Below, one piece after another: positions 41,129 to 50,898 of a DNA stretch of 64,000 nt; position 1 is the first letter of the stretch, and the number at the start of each line of letters is the position of its first letter. The DNA comes from Jiella pelagia (GTDB lineage Bacteria > Pseudomonadota > Alphaproteobacteria > Rhizobiales > Rhizobiaceae): positions 1,929,501 through 1,993,500 of the forward strand of contig NZ_CP114029.1 in assembly GCF_026898155.1 (NCBI RefSeq), in the 5' to 3' direction. The translations under genes and the position numbers were made by a program. Under the pieces are notes generated by a model. That model was given only the letters and a program-made list of their open reading frames with translations. It made no database searches and was not told where the DNA came from.

Positions 41129-42004
41129 TCAGCCGAGACGGTAGAACTGCTCGGCCGTGCCCCCGAGGATGCGCGCCTGGTCAGCCTCCGACAGATGCGA
41201 GACGAGCGAAAGCGCGGTCTCGTGCCAGGTCTCGTATTCGCATCTGAGGCGGCAGACCGGCCAGTCAGAGCCCCACATCACCCGATCCGGACCGAACACT
41301 TCCAGGACATGGGCCGAGTAATAGGCGAGGTCTTCGCGCCGCCAGTCGTCCTTGGCTTCGGTGACGAGGCCGGAGAGCTTGCAGTAGGCGCCGGTTCCGC
41401 TGGCGATCCGGGCGATGCCGCGAGCCCACTCGTCGAAGGATTCGGGGCTTTCGTCGGTGATCGTCGGCTTGAGGCAATGGTCGAGCACGACGCGCATCGA
41501 AGGATAGCGCGACAACAGCGCGGAGAAATATTCGATATGTCGCGGAAAGCCGAGGGCGTCGAAGGTGAGGTCGAGGTCACAGATCGCCCGGAACGCCCAG
41601 TCGTGCTCCGGCCGCAGCATCCAGCCGTCGTCGGCGATGTCCTGGATCATCGGCCGCAGCCCGAGAAACTTCGGATGAGCCGCGAGGCGCCGGAGGGTGT
41701 CGATCTCCTCTGGGCGCTCGAAGTTGATCCAGCCGACGACACCGGCGACGAGGTCGGTCGCGTCCGCAAGGCCGAGGAGATATTCGGTCTCGAAGGCCGT
41801 CGGCGCAGCCTGGACGAGAACGGTGCGCGATACATTCGCAGCTTCGAGCGCCGGGGCGAGATCGGCCGGAAGATACGGCCGCGAGAGCACCGGATCGTTC
41901 ACCGGTAGCCAGCCGTAGTCGCCGCGGGCCGGATGCCAGAAATGCTGGTGGGCGTCGATCTTCGTCAGGGCTCGCCCCTTCGTTTCCTCGGGCCGGTCAT
42001 TCAT
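41129..42004 (-). CDS. Amidohydrolase family protein (COG3618, sugar-lactonase-like)
   Basis: 291 residues, TIM-barrel amidohydrolase: KIDAHQHFWHP (HxH metal site) at the N-terminus, ARHPKFLGLR-like AHPKFLGLRPMIQD, VLDHCLKP and VMWGSDWPVCRL at the end. Relatives hydrolyse lactones such as L-fucono- or L-rhamnono-lactone. Its neighbour is an HpcH/HpaI aldolase, which fits a sugar-acid catabolic route, though this is inference. Confidence 0.88.
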   Translation of the reverse strand: MNDRPEETKGRALTKIDAHQHFWHPARGDYGWLPVNDPVLSRPYLPADLAPALEAANVSRTVLVQAAPTAFETEYLLGLADATDLVAGVVGWINFERPEEIDTLRRLAAHPKFLGLRPMIQDIADDGWMLRPEHDWAFRAICDLDLTFDALGFPRHIEYFSALLSRYPSMRVVLDHCLKPTITDESPESFDEWARGIARIASGTGAYCKLSGLVTEAKDDWRREDLAYYSAHVLEVFGPDRVMWGSDWPVCRLRCEYETWHETALSLVSHLSEADQARILGGTAEQFYRLG

Positions 42005-42204
42005 CAGACCGGTCGTTCTGCAACGAACGTCATGGTTCGGCCGCCTCGGCCGCCCACCGCCTTGATTATCAACGACCCATTCAGCCGGTGCGATGCCTTT
42101 GTGCCGCCGCATCGGCGAAGATGCAAGCAATGGGACGTCGGATCCAACGCTGGACGCCATCACCAAGCGGGGCGCATCCGCCCTTTCGCGTCGGATCGCG
42201 AGCG

Positions 42205-43005
42205 TTACGAACCGGCGCTTCCAGACGCCGAAGCTCCCGTCAGCCGCCGCCACTCCTCGACCGAGGCCGAAGCGGCCATGGCGAGCAGCCGCGAATCGCC
42301 GGAGACCGTCGTCAGGTCGAAGCCCCAGCCGACCGCCCGCGCCGCATAGGCCGGGGCGCCGCAGTGGAGCCCGACCTTGATACCCTTGGCCCTGGCGACC
42401 GCGGCAATGTGCTTGATGCTCGCCACCAGATCGGCATCCTCGGGATCGAAACCGGGGGCGAGCCGGCCGTCGCTCGTGCCGAGAGCCAGATCCGACGGCC
42501 CGACATAGAGCCCGTCGATGCCGGGCGTCGCCGCGATCGCCTCGACGTTCTGAAGGCCCTGCTTCGTCTCGATCATCGCAAAGGCGAGCACCTCTTCGTT
42601 CGCCTCGGTTCCGTAGCCGCCGTGGGCGACGGCGGCCCGGGTCGGGCCATAGCTGCGGGTGCCGCGCGGCGGATAGCGCATGAAGCTGGCAAACTCCGCC
42701 GCCTGTTCGGCGGTGTCGATCATCGGGCAGATGATCCCGACGGCGCCGGCATCGAGTGCCTTCATGACGATGCCGGGCTCGCGCCACGGTACCCGCACGA
42801 TCGGCGCGACGGGCGAGGCGCGCATCGCCTGGAGCATCGGCAGCATGCCGGAATAGTCGAGCGCGCCATGCTGGAGATCGATGGTCAGGCTGTCATAGCC
42901 CCCGCCGGCCATGATTTCGGCGACGAAGGGGCTGGAGATCGACAGCCAGCCATTGAGCGCCGGCCGCCCTTCGGCCCAGACCTGTTTCAGCCGGTTGGTA
43001 AACAT
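42205..43005 (-). CDS. HpcH/HpaI aldolase family protein
   Basis: 266 residues, class II 2-keto-3-deoxy-aldonic acid aldolase type: LTIDLQHGALDY, VRVPWREPGIVMKALDAGAVGIICPMIDTAE, MIETKQGLQNVEAIAATPGIDGLYVGPSDLA. It cleaves a 2-keto acid such as 2-dehydro-3-deoxyglucarate to pyruvate plus an aldehyde; substrate not identified. ATG 43005 has GGGGAGGG upstream. It is read in the same direction as the amidohydrolase, with a 200-base gap. Confidence 0.9.
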   Translation of the reverse strand: MFTNRLKQVWAEGRPALNGWLSISSPFVAEIMAGGGYDSLTIDLQHGALDYSGMLPMLQAMRASPVAPIVRVPWREPGIVMKALDAGAVGIICPMIDTAEQAAEFASFMRYPPRGTRSYGPTRAAVAHGGYGTEANEEVLAFAMIETKQGLQNVEAIAATPGIDGLYVGPSDLALGTSDGRLAPGFDPEDADLVASIKHIAAVARAKGIKVGLHCGAPAYAARAVGWGFDLTTVSGDSRLLAMAASASVEEWRRLTGASASGSAGS

Positions 43006-43217
43006 TGCGCCCTCCCCCGATGCCGCGCCGGGCCTTGCTGGACCACGCGCCTTGGCTTTCCGGCTGAGATAGGACGGAATGTCCCGGTGTCCCGTCCGGT
43101 CTTGCGCCTTGCCGTTCCGCAGCCTGCGAACGCCGCGGGCGCCAGGCTGCTCGTTCACGATCCATACCGAATTTTCGTGCATGAATGCCGGCCGCATGAG
43201 GGGACCTGCAAGAGGAA

Positions 43218-44615
43218 ATGGAGAACGGCGTGGATCTGGACCATCCGAGGGAGCCTGCGCCGGACGCCTCCCCGCTGCGCCTTGCCGAGATTCTCGCGGC
43301 GCTGTCCAAAGCCTTGGATCTGACAGAGGGCCAGCCGCCCGGCCACTGCGTCCGGTGCTGCTACATCGGCGTGCGGATCGGCGAGGAGATCGGCCTTGGC
43401 TGCGCCGCCATGCACGATCTCTACTACACGCTGCTCCTGAAAGATCTCGGCTGCTCGTCCAACGCCGCGCGGATCTGCGAACTCTATCTGACCGACGACA
43501 TCGGCTTCAAACGCAGCTTCAAGGAGATCGACGACAGCCTCGCCAAAGTCCTGAGATTCATCCTGCAGCAGACCGGGCTGAAGGCTGGCCTTGCCGAGCG
43601 TTTTCGCGCCCTCGTCAACATCGTGCGCAATGGCGGTGAGATCGCCCAGGAGTTGATCGAGACGCGCTGCCGGCGCGGCGCGGCCATCGCCCGCAAGATG
43701 CGCTTCGGCCAAGAGGTGGCCGCCGGCATCAGGAGCCTCGACGAGCACTTCGACGGTGGTGGGCGGCCGGAGGGGCTCGTCGGCGAAGCGATCCCCTTGT
43801 TCTCGCGCATCGCGCTGCTCGCCCAGGTCGCTGACGTCTTCATGCGGGTCGGCGGCATCGAGGCGGCCGCCAAAGAGGTGAAGTCCCGCTCGGGCAGCTG
43901 GTTCGACCCCGTCCTCGTCGCTGCCTTCGAACGGCTGACGGGGGACGCCGTCTTCGCCGCAGCGCTCAGGCAGGAGGATCTGTCCGAGGTCGTGCTGGCA
44001 TTGAAGCCCGCCCGGGAAACCCGCCGCGTCGACGAAGACTATCTCGACGACATCGCCGAGGCCTTTGCCGAGGTAATCGATTCCAAGAGCCCCTTTACGA
44101 GCGGCCATTCCGAGCGGGTGGCGCTGTTCACCGACATGATCGCCGAGGCCATGGGCCATTCACCCGCCCACCGGCGCCGCTTGAAGCGGGCCGCGCTCCT
44201 CCACGACATCGGCAAGCTCGGCGTCTCCAACGCCATTCTGGACAAGCCCGGCAAGCTGGACGAAGCGGAATTCGCAGAGATCCGCCGCCATCCCGTCCAC
44301 TCGCAGGAAATTCTCTCCACCATCTCCGCCTTCGCAGAACTCGCCACCATCGGCGGCCAGCATCACGAGCGGCTGGACGGGAAGGGCTATCCGTACGGAC
44401 TGAAAGCGGAGGACATCGGCCTCGACATTCGCATCGTCACGGTCGCCGACATCTTCGACGCGCTGACCGCCGACCGGCCCTACCGCCCGGCGATGCCGCT
44501 GTCGAAGGCCTTGGCGATCCTCGACCAGGAGACCGGCACGGCGGTCGACGGCGCGTGCGTCGCAGCATTGCGCAGGGCACTCGTCAAGCTCGACGAGGAG
44601 CGCGCCGCCGCCTGA
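43218..44615 (+). CDS. HD-GYP domain protein with N-terminal degenerate HD domain
   Basis: 465 residues. The C-terminal half has a full HD-GYP signature: TSGHSERVALF, LLHDIGKLGVSN, RRHPVHSQEIL, QHHERLDGKGYP and VADIFDALTADRPYR, so c-di-GMP phosphodiesterase activity is likely. The N-terminal half resembles a second HD domain (PPGHCVRCCYIG, LYYTLLLKDLGCSSNA) with altered metal ligands, perhaps a sensory or dimerising part. ATG 43218 has AGAGGAAA upstream. Convergent with hslV. Confidence 0.92.
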   Translation: MENGVDLDHPREPAPDASPLRLAEILAALSKALDLTEGQPPGHCVRCCYIGVRIGEEIGLGCAAMHDLYYTLLLKDLGCSSNAARICELYLTDDIGFKRSFKEIDDSLAKVLRFILQQTGLKAGLAERFRALVNIVRNGGEIAQELIETRCRRGAAIARKMRFGQEVAAGIRSLDEHFDGGGRPEGLVGEAIPLFSRIALLAQVADVFMRVGGIEAAAKEVKSRSGSWFDPVLVAAFERLTGDAVFAAALRQEDLSEVVLALKPARETRRVDEDYLDDIAEAFAEVIDSKSPFTSGHSERVALFTDMIAEAMGHSPAHRRRLKRAALLHDIGKLGVSNAILDKPGKLDEAEFAEIRRHPVHSQEILSTISAFAELATIGGQHHERLDGKGYPYGLKAEDIGLDIRIVTVADIFDALTADRPYRPAMPLSKALAILDQETGTAVDGACVAALRRALVKLDEERAAA

Positions 44616-44651
44616 GGAGACTACCCTCCCAGGTAGCGGCGGCGCCTGTCC

Positions 44652-45219
44652 TCAAGCCGCGTCGTCGAGGCTTTCGACAACGACGTTGTCGTTGGTGTAG
44701 ATGCAGATCTCCGCGGCGATCTTCATCGCCTTGCGAGCGATCGCCTCGGCATCCATGTCCAGATCGGCCAAGGCTCTCGCGGCAGCGAGGGCGTAGTTGC
44801 CGCCGGAGCCGATCGCCATCAGTCCATGTTCCGGCTCGAGAACGTCGCCGGTACCGGTCAGCGTCAGGGTGACGGACCGGTCGGCGACGATCATCATCGC
44901 CTCAAGCCGCCGCAGATACCGGTCGGTACGCCAGTCCTTGGCGAGGCTCGACGCAGGCGCGCATCAGCTGGTCGGGATATTGTTCGAGCTTGGCCTCGAG
45001 ACGTTCGAGCAGCGTGAAGGCATCGGCGGTCGCGCCGGCGAAGCCGGCAATCACCTGGCCGTTCTTGCCGATCCGGCGCACCTTCTTGGCATTGCCCTTG
45101 ATCATGGTGTTGCCGAGGGAGACCTGGCCGTCGCCGGCGATCACCACCTGGCCGCCCTTGCGGACGGTGACGATGGTCGTGCCGTAGATCTTGGCCGGGT
45201 CGTGCTGTTCGAAATTCAT
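44652..45219 (-). CDS. hslV: ATP-dependent protease subunit HslV (frameshifted at GAGGCTC in this sequence)
   Basis: Peptidase of the HslUV (ClpQY) proteasome-like protease. The first frame gives [38 protein letters not shown] with the N-terminal nucleophile threonine (T in GTTIV). After 44943-44949 (GAGGCTC on the plus strand) the second frame gives [25 protein letters not shown] and [16 protein letters not shown]. Removing one base joins RACVE to [15 protein letters not shown], exactly the conserved family sequence, and gives 189 codons. hslU is not adjacent. Divergent from hisB. Confidence 0.93.
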
Positions 45220-45430
45220 GGCAAATCCTCTTGCGGGGCGGCCGCCGGCTCCTGGCGCGGGGCCGTCCGCCCGTTCGCTCCCCATGTGGGCGTCCGGCCG
45301 CTTCTTGCCAAGCAAGGACCGGAGCGCGCCGCCGGTTTTTGCGTCGGTATTGCGACAGACGGCTTTCCACCCACGGCATTCCGGCGTAGAAGCCAAAGAA
45401 ATCGAAACATCCGTGTTCAGGGGCAGGAAC

Positions 45431-46039
45431 ATGGCTCACACCGCCGGGCGGCGCGACGGCGTGGTCGAACGCGCGACCAAGGAAACCAAGGTCAGGGTCA
45501 GGGTGGATCTCGACGGCAGCGGCCGTTCGACCATCGCGACCGGCGTCGGCTTCTTCGACCACATGCTGGAGCAGCTGTCGCGTCACTCGCTGATCGACAT
45601 GGACGTCGCCACCGAGGGCGATCTTCACATCGACGACCACCACACCGTCGAGGACACCGGAATCGCGATCGGTCAGGCGATCCGCCAGGCGCTCGGCGAG
45701 CGCCGCGGCATCCGCCGCTACGCCTCGCTCGACCTTGCCATGGACGAGTGCCTGACCCGGGCCGCGATCGACGTGTCCGGCCGGCCTTTCCTGGTCTTCA
45801 AGGCTGAGTTCACCAGAGCCAAGATCGGTACTTTCGACACCGAGCTGGTGCGTGAGTTCTTCCAGGCGCTGGCCCAGAATGCCGGCCTGACGCTGCATGT
45901 CCAGAACCTCTACGGCGACAATGCCCACCATGTCGCCGAGACCTGCTTCAAGGCGGTGGCGCGGGTGCTCGGCCAGGCGATCGAGATCGATCCGCGGCAG
46001 GCGGACCTCGTGCCCTCGACCAAGGGGATGCTGGCATGA
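45431..46039 (+). CDS. hisB: Imidazoleglycerol-phosphate dehydratase
   Basis: 202 residues, monofunctional His[57 protein letters not shown] and [16 protein letters not shown], with the paired histidine metal motifs. Sixth step of histidine synthesis. ATG at 45431. It starts a plus-strand unit with the DUF2628 gene and hisH, as in other Rhizobiales. Confidence 0.96.
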   Translation: MAHTAGRRDGVVERATKETKVRVRVDLDGSGRSTIATGVGFFDHMLEQLSRHSLIDMDVATEGDLHIDDHHTVEDTGIAIGQAIRQALGERRGIRRYASLDLAMDECLTRAAIDVSGRPFLVFKAEFTRAKIGTFDTELVREFFQALAQNAGLTLHVQNLYGDNAHHVAETCFKAVARVLGQAIEIDPRQADLVPSTKGMLA

Positions 46040-46061
46040 GGTTCCGGCGGGGATCACGGTC

Positions 46062-46835
46062 ATGAGCCGCTACGTCGTCTTCGAACCGCCGGAGGCCGTG
46101 AGCCCGAGCGAGGCGGCGATCTTCCTGCGCGATCGCTTCTCATTCCTGGCCTTCGTGTTCACCTTCCTATGGATGTTCCGCTACGGCCTGTGGCTGTCGG
46201 GGCTGGTGACGGTCGCCCTTCTCGTCGCGCTGAACGTCCTCGGCACGGTTGAGGGCTTCGAGATGAGCGCGGCGTTGATCTCGATGCTTCTCGGCATCCT
46301 GATCGGCCTCGAAGGCCCGAGCCTTCGGGCCGCCAAGCTGCGGCGCAAAGGCTGGAACGACGTTGCCGCCTTCGAGGCGCAGAATTCCGACGAGGCCGAG
46401 CTGATCTATTATTATTCGACCGACATCGCCGCGATCGCGCCGCCGGTTCCCCCGATTGCGCCGGCATCTCCCGTCGCCCCGGCCGCACCGACCATGGCAA
46501 ACGCGTCGACTGAACCAGCCGCATCCTCGCAAGGCTCGGCGGAACCCGATGAGCCGGCGACCTCCCGCGCAATCGTTCCAACCCCGTTCCTTGCGGCCCG
46601 CCCGGTCGATGCCCCAGCTGCTCCCATCGTGAACGGAGAGGCTGGGGAGCTTCGCCCTGCCGACGGGATTGCGCCAACTGCGGATGCGTCGACGACGGCC
46701 GATCCGGGCGTCCGGCTGAAGGCGGAGCTCGAGCGCGCCGCAAAGGTCGAGGGCTGGGCCGAGCGCTGGGACAAGCCGGGCACCGAGATCGCCAAGCTCT
46801 CCGGCGGACGTCGCAGGCCGGTGGGCAGGCTTTGA
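46062..46835 (+). CDS. DUF2628 domain membrane protein
   Basis: 257 residues. N-terminal DUF2628 ([32 protein letters not shown]) with two or three helices, then a long proline/alanine-rich low-complexity region ([19 protein letters not shown]). Function unknown. It is conserved between hisB and hisH in Rhizobiales. The stop overlaps the region just before hisH. One intact GAGCTC site lies in this gene (46725). Confidence 0.85.
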   Translation: MSRYVVFEPPEAVSPSEAAIFLRDRFSFLAFVFTFLWMFRYGLWLSGLVTVALLVALNVLGTVEGFEMSAALISMLLGILIGLEGPSLRAAKLRRKGWNDVAAFEAQNSDEAELIYYYSTDIAAIAPPVPPIAPASPVAPAAPTMANASTEPAASSQGSAEPDEPATSRAIVPTPFLAARPVDAPAAPIVNGEAGELRPADGIAPTADASTTADPGVRLKAELERAAKVEGWAERWDKPGTEIAKLSGGRRRPVGRL

Positions 46836-46837
46836 CG

Positions 46838-47491
46838 ATGCCGACCGTCGCCATCATCGATTACGGCTCCGGCAACCTGCGTTCGGCCACCAAGGCCGTC
46901 GAGCGCGCCGCCCGCGAAGCCGGACAGGACATCGCTGTCGCCCTCACCGACGATCCGGAGGTGGTGCGTGCCGCCGACCGGGTGATCCTGCCGGGCGTCG
47001 GCGCCTATGCCGATTGCCGGGCAGGCCTCGGCGCCGTGCCGGGCATGGTCGAGGCGCTGAAGGAAACCGTCGAGAGCCGGGCGCGGCCGTTCCTTGGGAT
47101 CTGCGTCGGCATGCAACTGATGTCCTCGCGCGGGCTCGAAAAGACCGTCACCGAAGGCTTCGGCTGGATCCCCGGCGACGTCGTCAGGATCGAGCCCGCC
47201 GATCCGACGCTGAAGATCCCGCAGATCGGCTGGAACACCATTACGCAGCATCGGGACCATCCCCTTCTGGAGGGCATCCCGACCGGTCCGGACGGGCTGC
47301 ACGCCTATTTCGTCCATTCCTATCATCTCGCCGCGAGAGACCCGGATATGGTCGTTGCGACCGGCGACTATGGCGGTCCGGTGACGGCGATGGTGGCGCG
47401 AGACAACTTTGCCGGCACCCAGTTCCATCCAGAGAAGAGCCAGACCCTCGGCCTGAGGCTGCTCGCCAACTTTCTCGACTGGAGGCCGTAG
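46838..47491 (+). CDS. hisH: Imidazole glycerol phosphate synthase glutaminase subunit HisH
   Basis: 217 residues, class I glutamine amidotransferase: [11 protein letters not shown], nucleophile C89 in [11 protein letters not shown], and [10 protein letters not shown] with the catalytic His-Glu. It supplies ammonia to HisF. ATG 46838 chosen over TTG 46832. hisA and hisF, which usually follow in Rhizobiales, are not next. Confidence 0.96.
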   Translation: MPTVAIIDYGSGNLRSATKAVERAAREAGQDIAVALTDDPEVVRAADRVILPGVGAYADCRAGLGAVPGMVEALKETVESRARPFLGICVGMQLMSSRGLEKTVTEGFGWIPGDVVRIEPADPTLKIPQIGWNTITQHRDHPLLEGIPTGPDGLHAYFVHSYHLAARDPDMVVATGDYGGPVTAMVARDNFAGTQFHPEKSQTLGLRLLANFLDWRP

Positions 47492-47654
47492 GTCCTGCAG
47501 GCCGGACGGTGCTGTGGTCGAGATGGCTGGAGCCGGCTTGCCGGAGCTCGCTTGCGAGCCGGTCAGAAGGCGCTGGGCCGACGCGGCCACAGCCTCGCGC
47601 CGACCGCAGCGGCTCCATGGCGCCGCCCAGCGCGTTGCTGTAGGCTTTCCAGCC

Positions 47655-48134
47655 ATGAACGAACCGTCCAGCATCGACCATCCGGGCGTCGTCGCCCCGC
47701 CGCCACTGATCTACGGCCTGCCGCTGCTCTTCGGCCTGATCGTGCATTTTGCCGGCGCCGGGCTCGATTTCGGCCTGCCGCTCTGGCTGCGCCTCGTCCT
47801 CGGCCTGTCGGCACTGGCGGCGGGCATCGTGCCGATCGCCCTCGCGCTGCTGCGCTTTCGCCGCGCCGGCACCAATCCGGAACCGTGGAAACCCGCGACG
47901 GCGCTGGTCGTCGACGGCATCTACCGCCTCACCCGCAATCCGATGTATCTCGGCATGGCGCTGGTCTACGCCGGCGTCGCCATCATCCTCGATTGCGCCT
48001 TCACCACAGCCCTGCTCCTTCCCGCCGTCCTGACGATCCACTACGGCGTCATCCTGCGCGAGGAGCGTTATCTGACCGCGAAGTTCGGCGAGCCCTATCG
48101 TGACTTCCTGCGCCAGAGCCGCCGCTGGCTCTGA
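47655..48134 (+). CDS. Isoprenylcysteine carboxyl methyltransferase family protein
   Basis: 159 residues, four to five helices, with the ICMT/PEMT signature: VDGIYRLTRNPMYLGMALVYAG and EERYLTAKFGEPYRDFLRQSRRW, where RNP..LG and the E-R-Y-L residues hold SAM and the lipid. The real substrate in bacteria is unknown. Stands alone after hisH. Confidence 0.9.
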   Translation: MNEPSSIDHPGVVAPPPLIYGLPLLFGLIVHFAGAGLDFGLPLWLRLVLGLSALAAGIVPIALALLRFRRAGTNPEPWKPATALVVDGIYRLTRNPMYLGMALVYAGVAIILDCAFTTALLLPAVLTIHYGVILREERYLTAKFGEPYRDFLRQSRRWL

Positions 48135-48181
48135 CCGTCCCCCTCGCCGGCCGGCCGGAGCAAGCCGCGCGGCTTGCCGCC

Positions 48182-49246
48182 TCAGCCGTTGCGATGGCCT
48201 TCGATCAGCGTGCGGGCGAGCACCCGGGCGAAACAGTCGAAGCCGTCCTTGTGGACGAGCTCGAAGCCGTGGGTGTTCTGGGTCGGCATGCACATCACCG
48301 CCGTCTGCGGCTTGAGGCCGTCGGAGATCGCCGCGCTCGCATCCGAGGCGAAGTATTTCAGCAGCGCCAGCTGCAGCCCGACGTCCTCCAGCCTCGCCGC
48401 ATCGCGGATGTCGTCGATCAGGCCGGGGCTGTAGAGACCTTTCTGGTCGCCGAACGAAATGATCGGCCGTTCGTCGAGGACCGTATCGTATTCCGCCGCC
48501 ACGGGCCCGACCTCGAGCGCGATCATCTGGTGGCCGGGGAGCGTGCGCGCCGCGTATTTGGCGCCCGCATTGGTGACTTCCTCCTTGGTCGAGCAGACGT
48601 AGTAGACGCCGCGCGTCATCGTTTCCCGTTGATCCTTGACCCGGCGCATCGCCATCAGCCCCGCCAGCATCAAGGCCCGGTCGTCCATGAAATGGCCGCC
48701 GAGAAGATTGCCGACCTCGATCAGCTCGCGCTCGACGATGGACAGGACGACGCGCGTGCCCGGATGGACGCCGGCCGCGGCAAGCTGATCCGGCGACATG
48801 CCGGTGACGATGAAGCAGTTGTCCCACTGGGTGCCGTCGCGGCGAATGTCGGCCATGTCCTTGGAATGCTCGGTGCGATGGAGCGAGCCGAGGGAGAGGA
48901 CCCCGACGAGGCACTCCTTGTCGGCAAGGATGTCGACGGCGCATTGGCCGAAGGAGACCGGCCGGACGCCGCCGAGATTGGTGACCCTCAGCGTACCGTC
49001 GGGATTCACCCGCTTCACGATCATCGCGATCTCGTCCATGTGCGAGACTGCCATCACCGGCTCGGCCGAAGGATTCTCGGCGCGCAGGACCGAGACGAGA
49101 TTGCCGGCCGGATCGACAAAGACCTCGTCCATCACCTGTTCGAGCTCCGGCTTGAACCGCGCCGTTACGTCGCGTTCGTCGCCGGAAGGTCCGCGGGTTC
49201 GCAAGAGATCGCACAACAGGCCGCGATCCTCCTTCGAGATGTCCAT
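48182..49246 (-). CDS. M42/M20-type metallopeptidase
   Basis: 354 residues: AVSHMDEIAMIVKRVNPDGTLRVTNLGGV (first metal site), HFMDDRALMLAGLMAM, VCSTKEEVTNAGAKYAART with catalytic glutamates, and MPTQNTHGFELVHKDG near the end. Typical M42 glutamyl aminopeptidase/endoglucanase-like family. It differs clearly from the NAGGN-linked M42 protein at 24 kb. ATG 49246 has AGGAGAG upstream. Two intact GAGCTC sites occur in it. Confidence 0.92.
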   Translation of the reverse strand: MDISKEDRGLLCDLLRTRGPSGDERDVTARFKPELEQVMDEVFVDPAGNLVSVLRAENPSAEPVMAVSHMDEIAMIVKRVNPDGTLRVTNLGGVRPVSFGQCAVDILADKECLVGVLSLGSLHRTEHSKDMADIRRDGTQWDNCFIVTGMSPDQLAAAGVHPGTRVVLSIVERELIEVGNLLGGHFMDDRALMLAGLMAMRRVKDQRETMTRGVYYVCSTKEEVTNAGAKYAARTLPGHQMIALEVGPVAAEYDTVLDERPIISFGDQKGLYSPGLIDDIRDAARLEDVGLQLALLKYFASDASAAISDGLKPQTAVMCMPTQNTHGFELVHKDGFDCFARVLARTLIEGHRNG

Positions 49247-49387
49247 TCTCACTCTCCTGGGCGGTGGTTGACGTTGCGTCTGTCACGCCAACTCGGGCAA
49301 CCTCCCCATGTTCCGGCGGTCATGGAGCTGGAACGACAGCCGGCATTTGGAGGTTTGCCCGCCATGACGGGAATGGATGAGGTATCG

Positions 49388-49845
49388 ATGGCCCGGGAAA
49401 TCGAGCGCAAATTCCTTCTGGACGGCGACGGCTGGCGGAAGCTGGCCCACTCGGCCAAGCGCCTCGAACAGTTCTACCTGTTCGCGGGCGAGGATCGCTC
49501 CTGCAGGGTGCGGATCACCGACGGCGCTTCGGCGAAGCTGACGCTGAAGATCGGGCGCGGCCTCAGCCGGGGGAATTTGAATACGACATCCCGCTGATGG
49601 ACGCCGAGACCTTGCGGGAAAGCGCCCTCGGCCGGATCATCGAAAAGACCCGCCATCTCGTTGAAAACGGCCCCCATACGATCGAGATCGACGTCTATGA
49701 AGGCGCGCTTTCCGGCCTCCTCGTTGCTGAAATCGAGCTGGGTGACGAGAACGAAAGCTTCGAGCGACCGGACTTTCTGGGTGCGGAGGTCACCGGGGAC
49801 GAGCGCTATCTCAACCAGACCCTGGCGTTGCGAGACCGCCCCTGA
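49388..49845 (+). CDS. CYTH domain protein (frameshifted at a G run in this sequence)
   Basis: The canonical start MAREIERKFLL carries the ExExK triphosphate-binding motif at residues 4-8. The first frame ends prematurely after LTLKIGRGLSRG. The second continues EFEYDIPLMDAETLRE, IIEKTRHL, IEIDVYEGALSGLLVAEIELG. One extra G in the run at 49569-49573 (G5 to G6) restores 153 codons. CYTH proteins bind inorganic triphosphates or polyphosphate. Followed by a CHAD gene, the usual partner. Confidence 0.87.
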
Positions 49846-49881
49846 ACGCCCGCGAGTATCCGGAAGAAGAGGTGAAACCCA

Positions 49882-50859
49882 TTGGCCTACGAGATCCGAC
49901 CATCCCGCGCCCTCGACGCGGAGTTTCGCAAGGCAGCATTCGCCCAGATCGACCGGGCCCTGAAAGATCTTCGGCAGGAAGGCGTCGACCCGCATGAAGC
50001 CGTTCACGAGGCCCGCAAGCGCTTCAAGAAGCTGCGCGGCCTCCTTCGTCTGCTCCGGCCTGCCGATGAGCGCCTTTACGGCGGCCTGAACGCGGCTTTC
50101 AGAGACGGCGCCCGCGGCCTGTCCGGCGTCCGCGACAAGGCGGCGCTGATCGAGGCCATCGACGACCTTGTCGAGGTTTATGAGGACAAGCTCCGCGTCC
50201 GCTCCCTCGAGGCAGTTCGCAAGAAGCTGGTGGCCGAGCGCGACGCCGCGGCAACGGACGAAGGCGCGCTCGCCAGTTCTCGGCAGAGCGCCATCCAGGC
50301 GCTCGAACTGGCGCGCTCGAAGGTCGAGGCATTTCAGATCGGCGGCGGTCGCCACGACGCGAAGAAGGCGGGCCGCCTGCTCGCACGGGGCGCGGGAAAG
50401 ACCTATGCACGCGCCCACGCGGCCCTGGAGCGCGCCGAAAAGACCCGCAAGGCGGAGGATCTGCACGAGCTGCGCAAGCGCATCAAATATCACTGGATGC
50501 ATCTGCGCCTTCTGGCCCCGGCCTGGCCGGACGCCTTCAAGGCCCCGATCAACGTCGCCAAGGCCGTCGCCGACGATCTCGGCCGCGACCACGACTTCGC
50601 AGTGATGCGCGCCGAGATCCGCGCCGAGCCGAAGGCCTATGGCGACGAGGAGACGCTGTCCCTCCTCCTGGCGCTGCTCGACCGCAGGCAGAGCGAACTG
50701 CGCGAGCGAGGCCTTGCCGGGGCGCGCCGGCTGCTCGTCGAGACCGACGAGAATTTCGCCGGCCGCATCGAGGCGCTGTACCGGCTGGCCGCAAGTGAAA
50801 CTGCAAAGGCCTCGGTCATGCCGGCTGAAGCCCCCGGAGCCGAGCGCCGGGTCGCCTAG
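49882..50859 (+). CDS. CHAD domain-containing protein
   Basis: 325 residues of helical, histidine- and arginine-rich sequence with the CHAD pattern: VHEARKRFKKLRGLLRLLRP near the N-terminus and LHELRKRIKYHWMHLRLL in the second half. CHAD domains bind polyphosphate through the conserved His/Lys/Arg. TTG start at 49882 with AGAGGTGA upstream. Probably co-transcribed with the CYTH gene 36 bases upstream. Confidence 0.9.
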   Translation: MAYEIRPSRALDAEFRKAAFAQIDRALKDLRQEGVDPHEAVHEARKRFKKLRGLLRLLRPADERLYGGLNAAFRDGARGLSGVRDKAALIEAIDDLVEVYEDKLRVRSLEAVRKKLVAERDAAATDEGALASSRQSAIQALELARSKVEAFQIGGGRHDAKKAGRLLARGAGKTYARAHAALERAEKTRKAEDLHELRKRIKYHWMHLRLLAPAWPDAFKAPINVAKAVADDLGRDHDFAVMRAEIRAEPKAYGDEETLSLLLALLDRRQSELRERGLAGARRLLVETDENFAGRIEALYRLAASETAKASVMPAEAPGAERRVA

Positions 50860-50898
50860 ACCCGACACTCGTCTCGCCTTCGGACGATGGGCCGAGGG

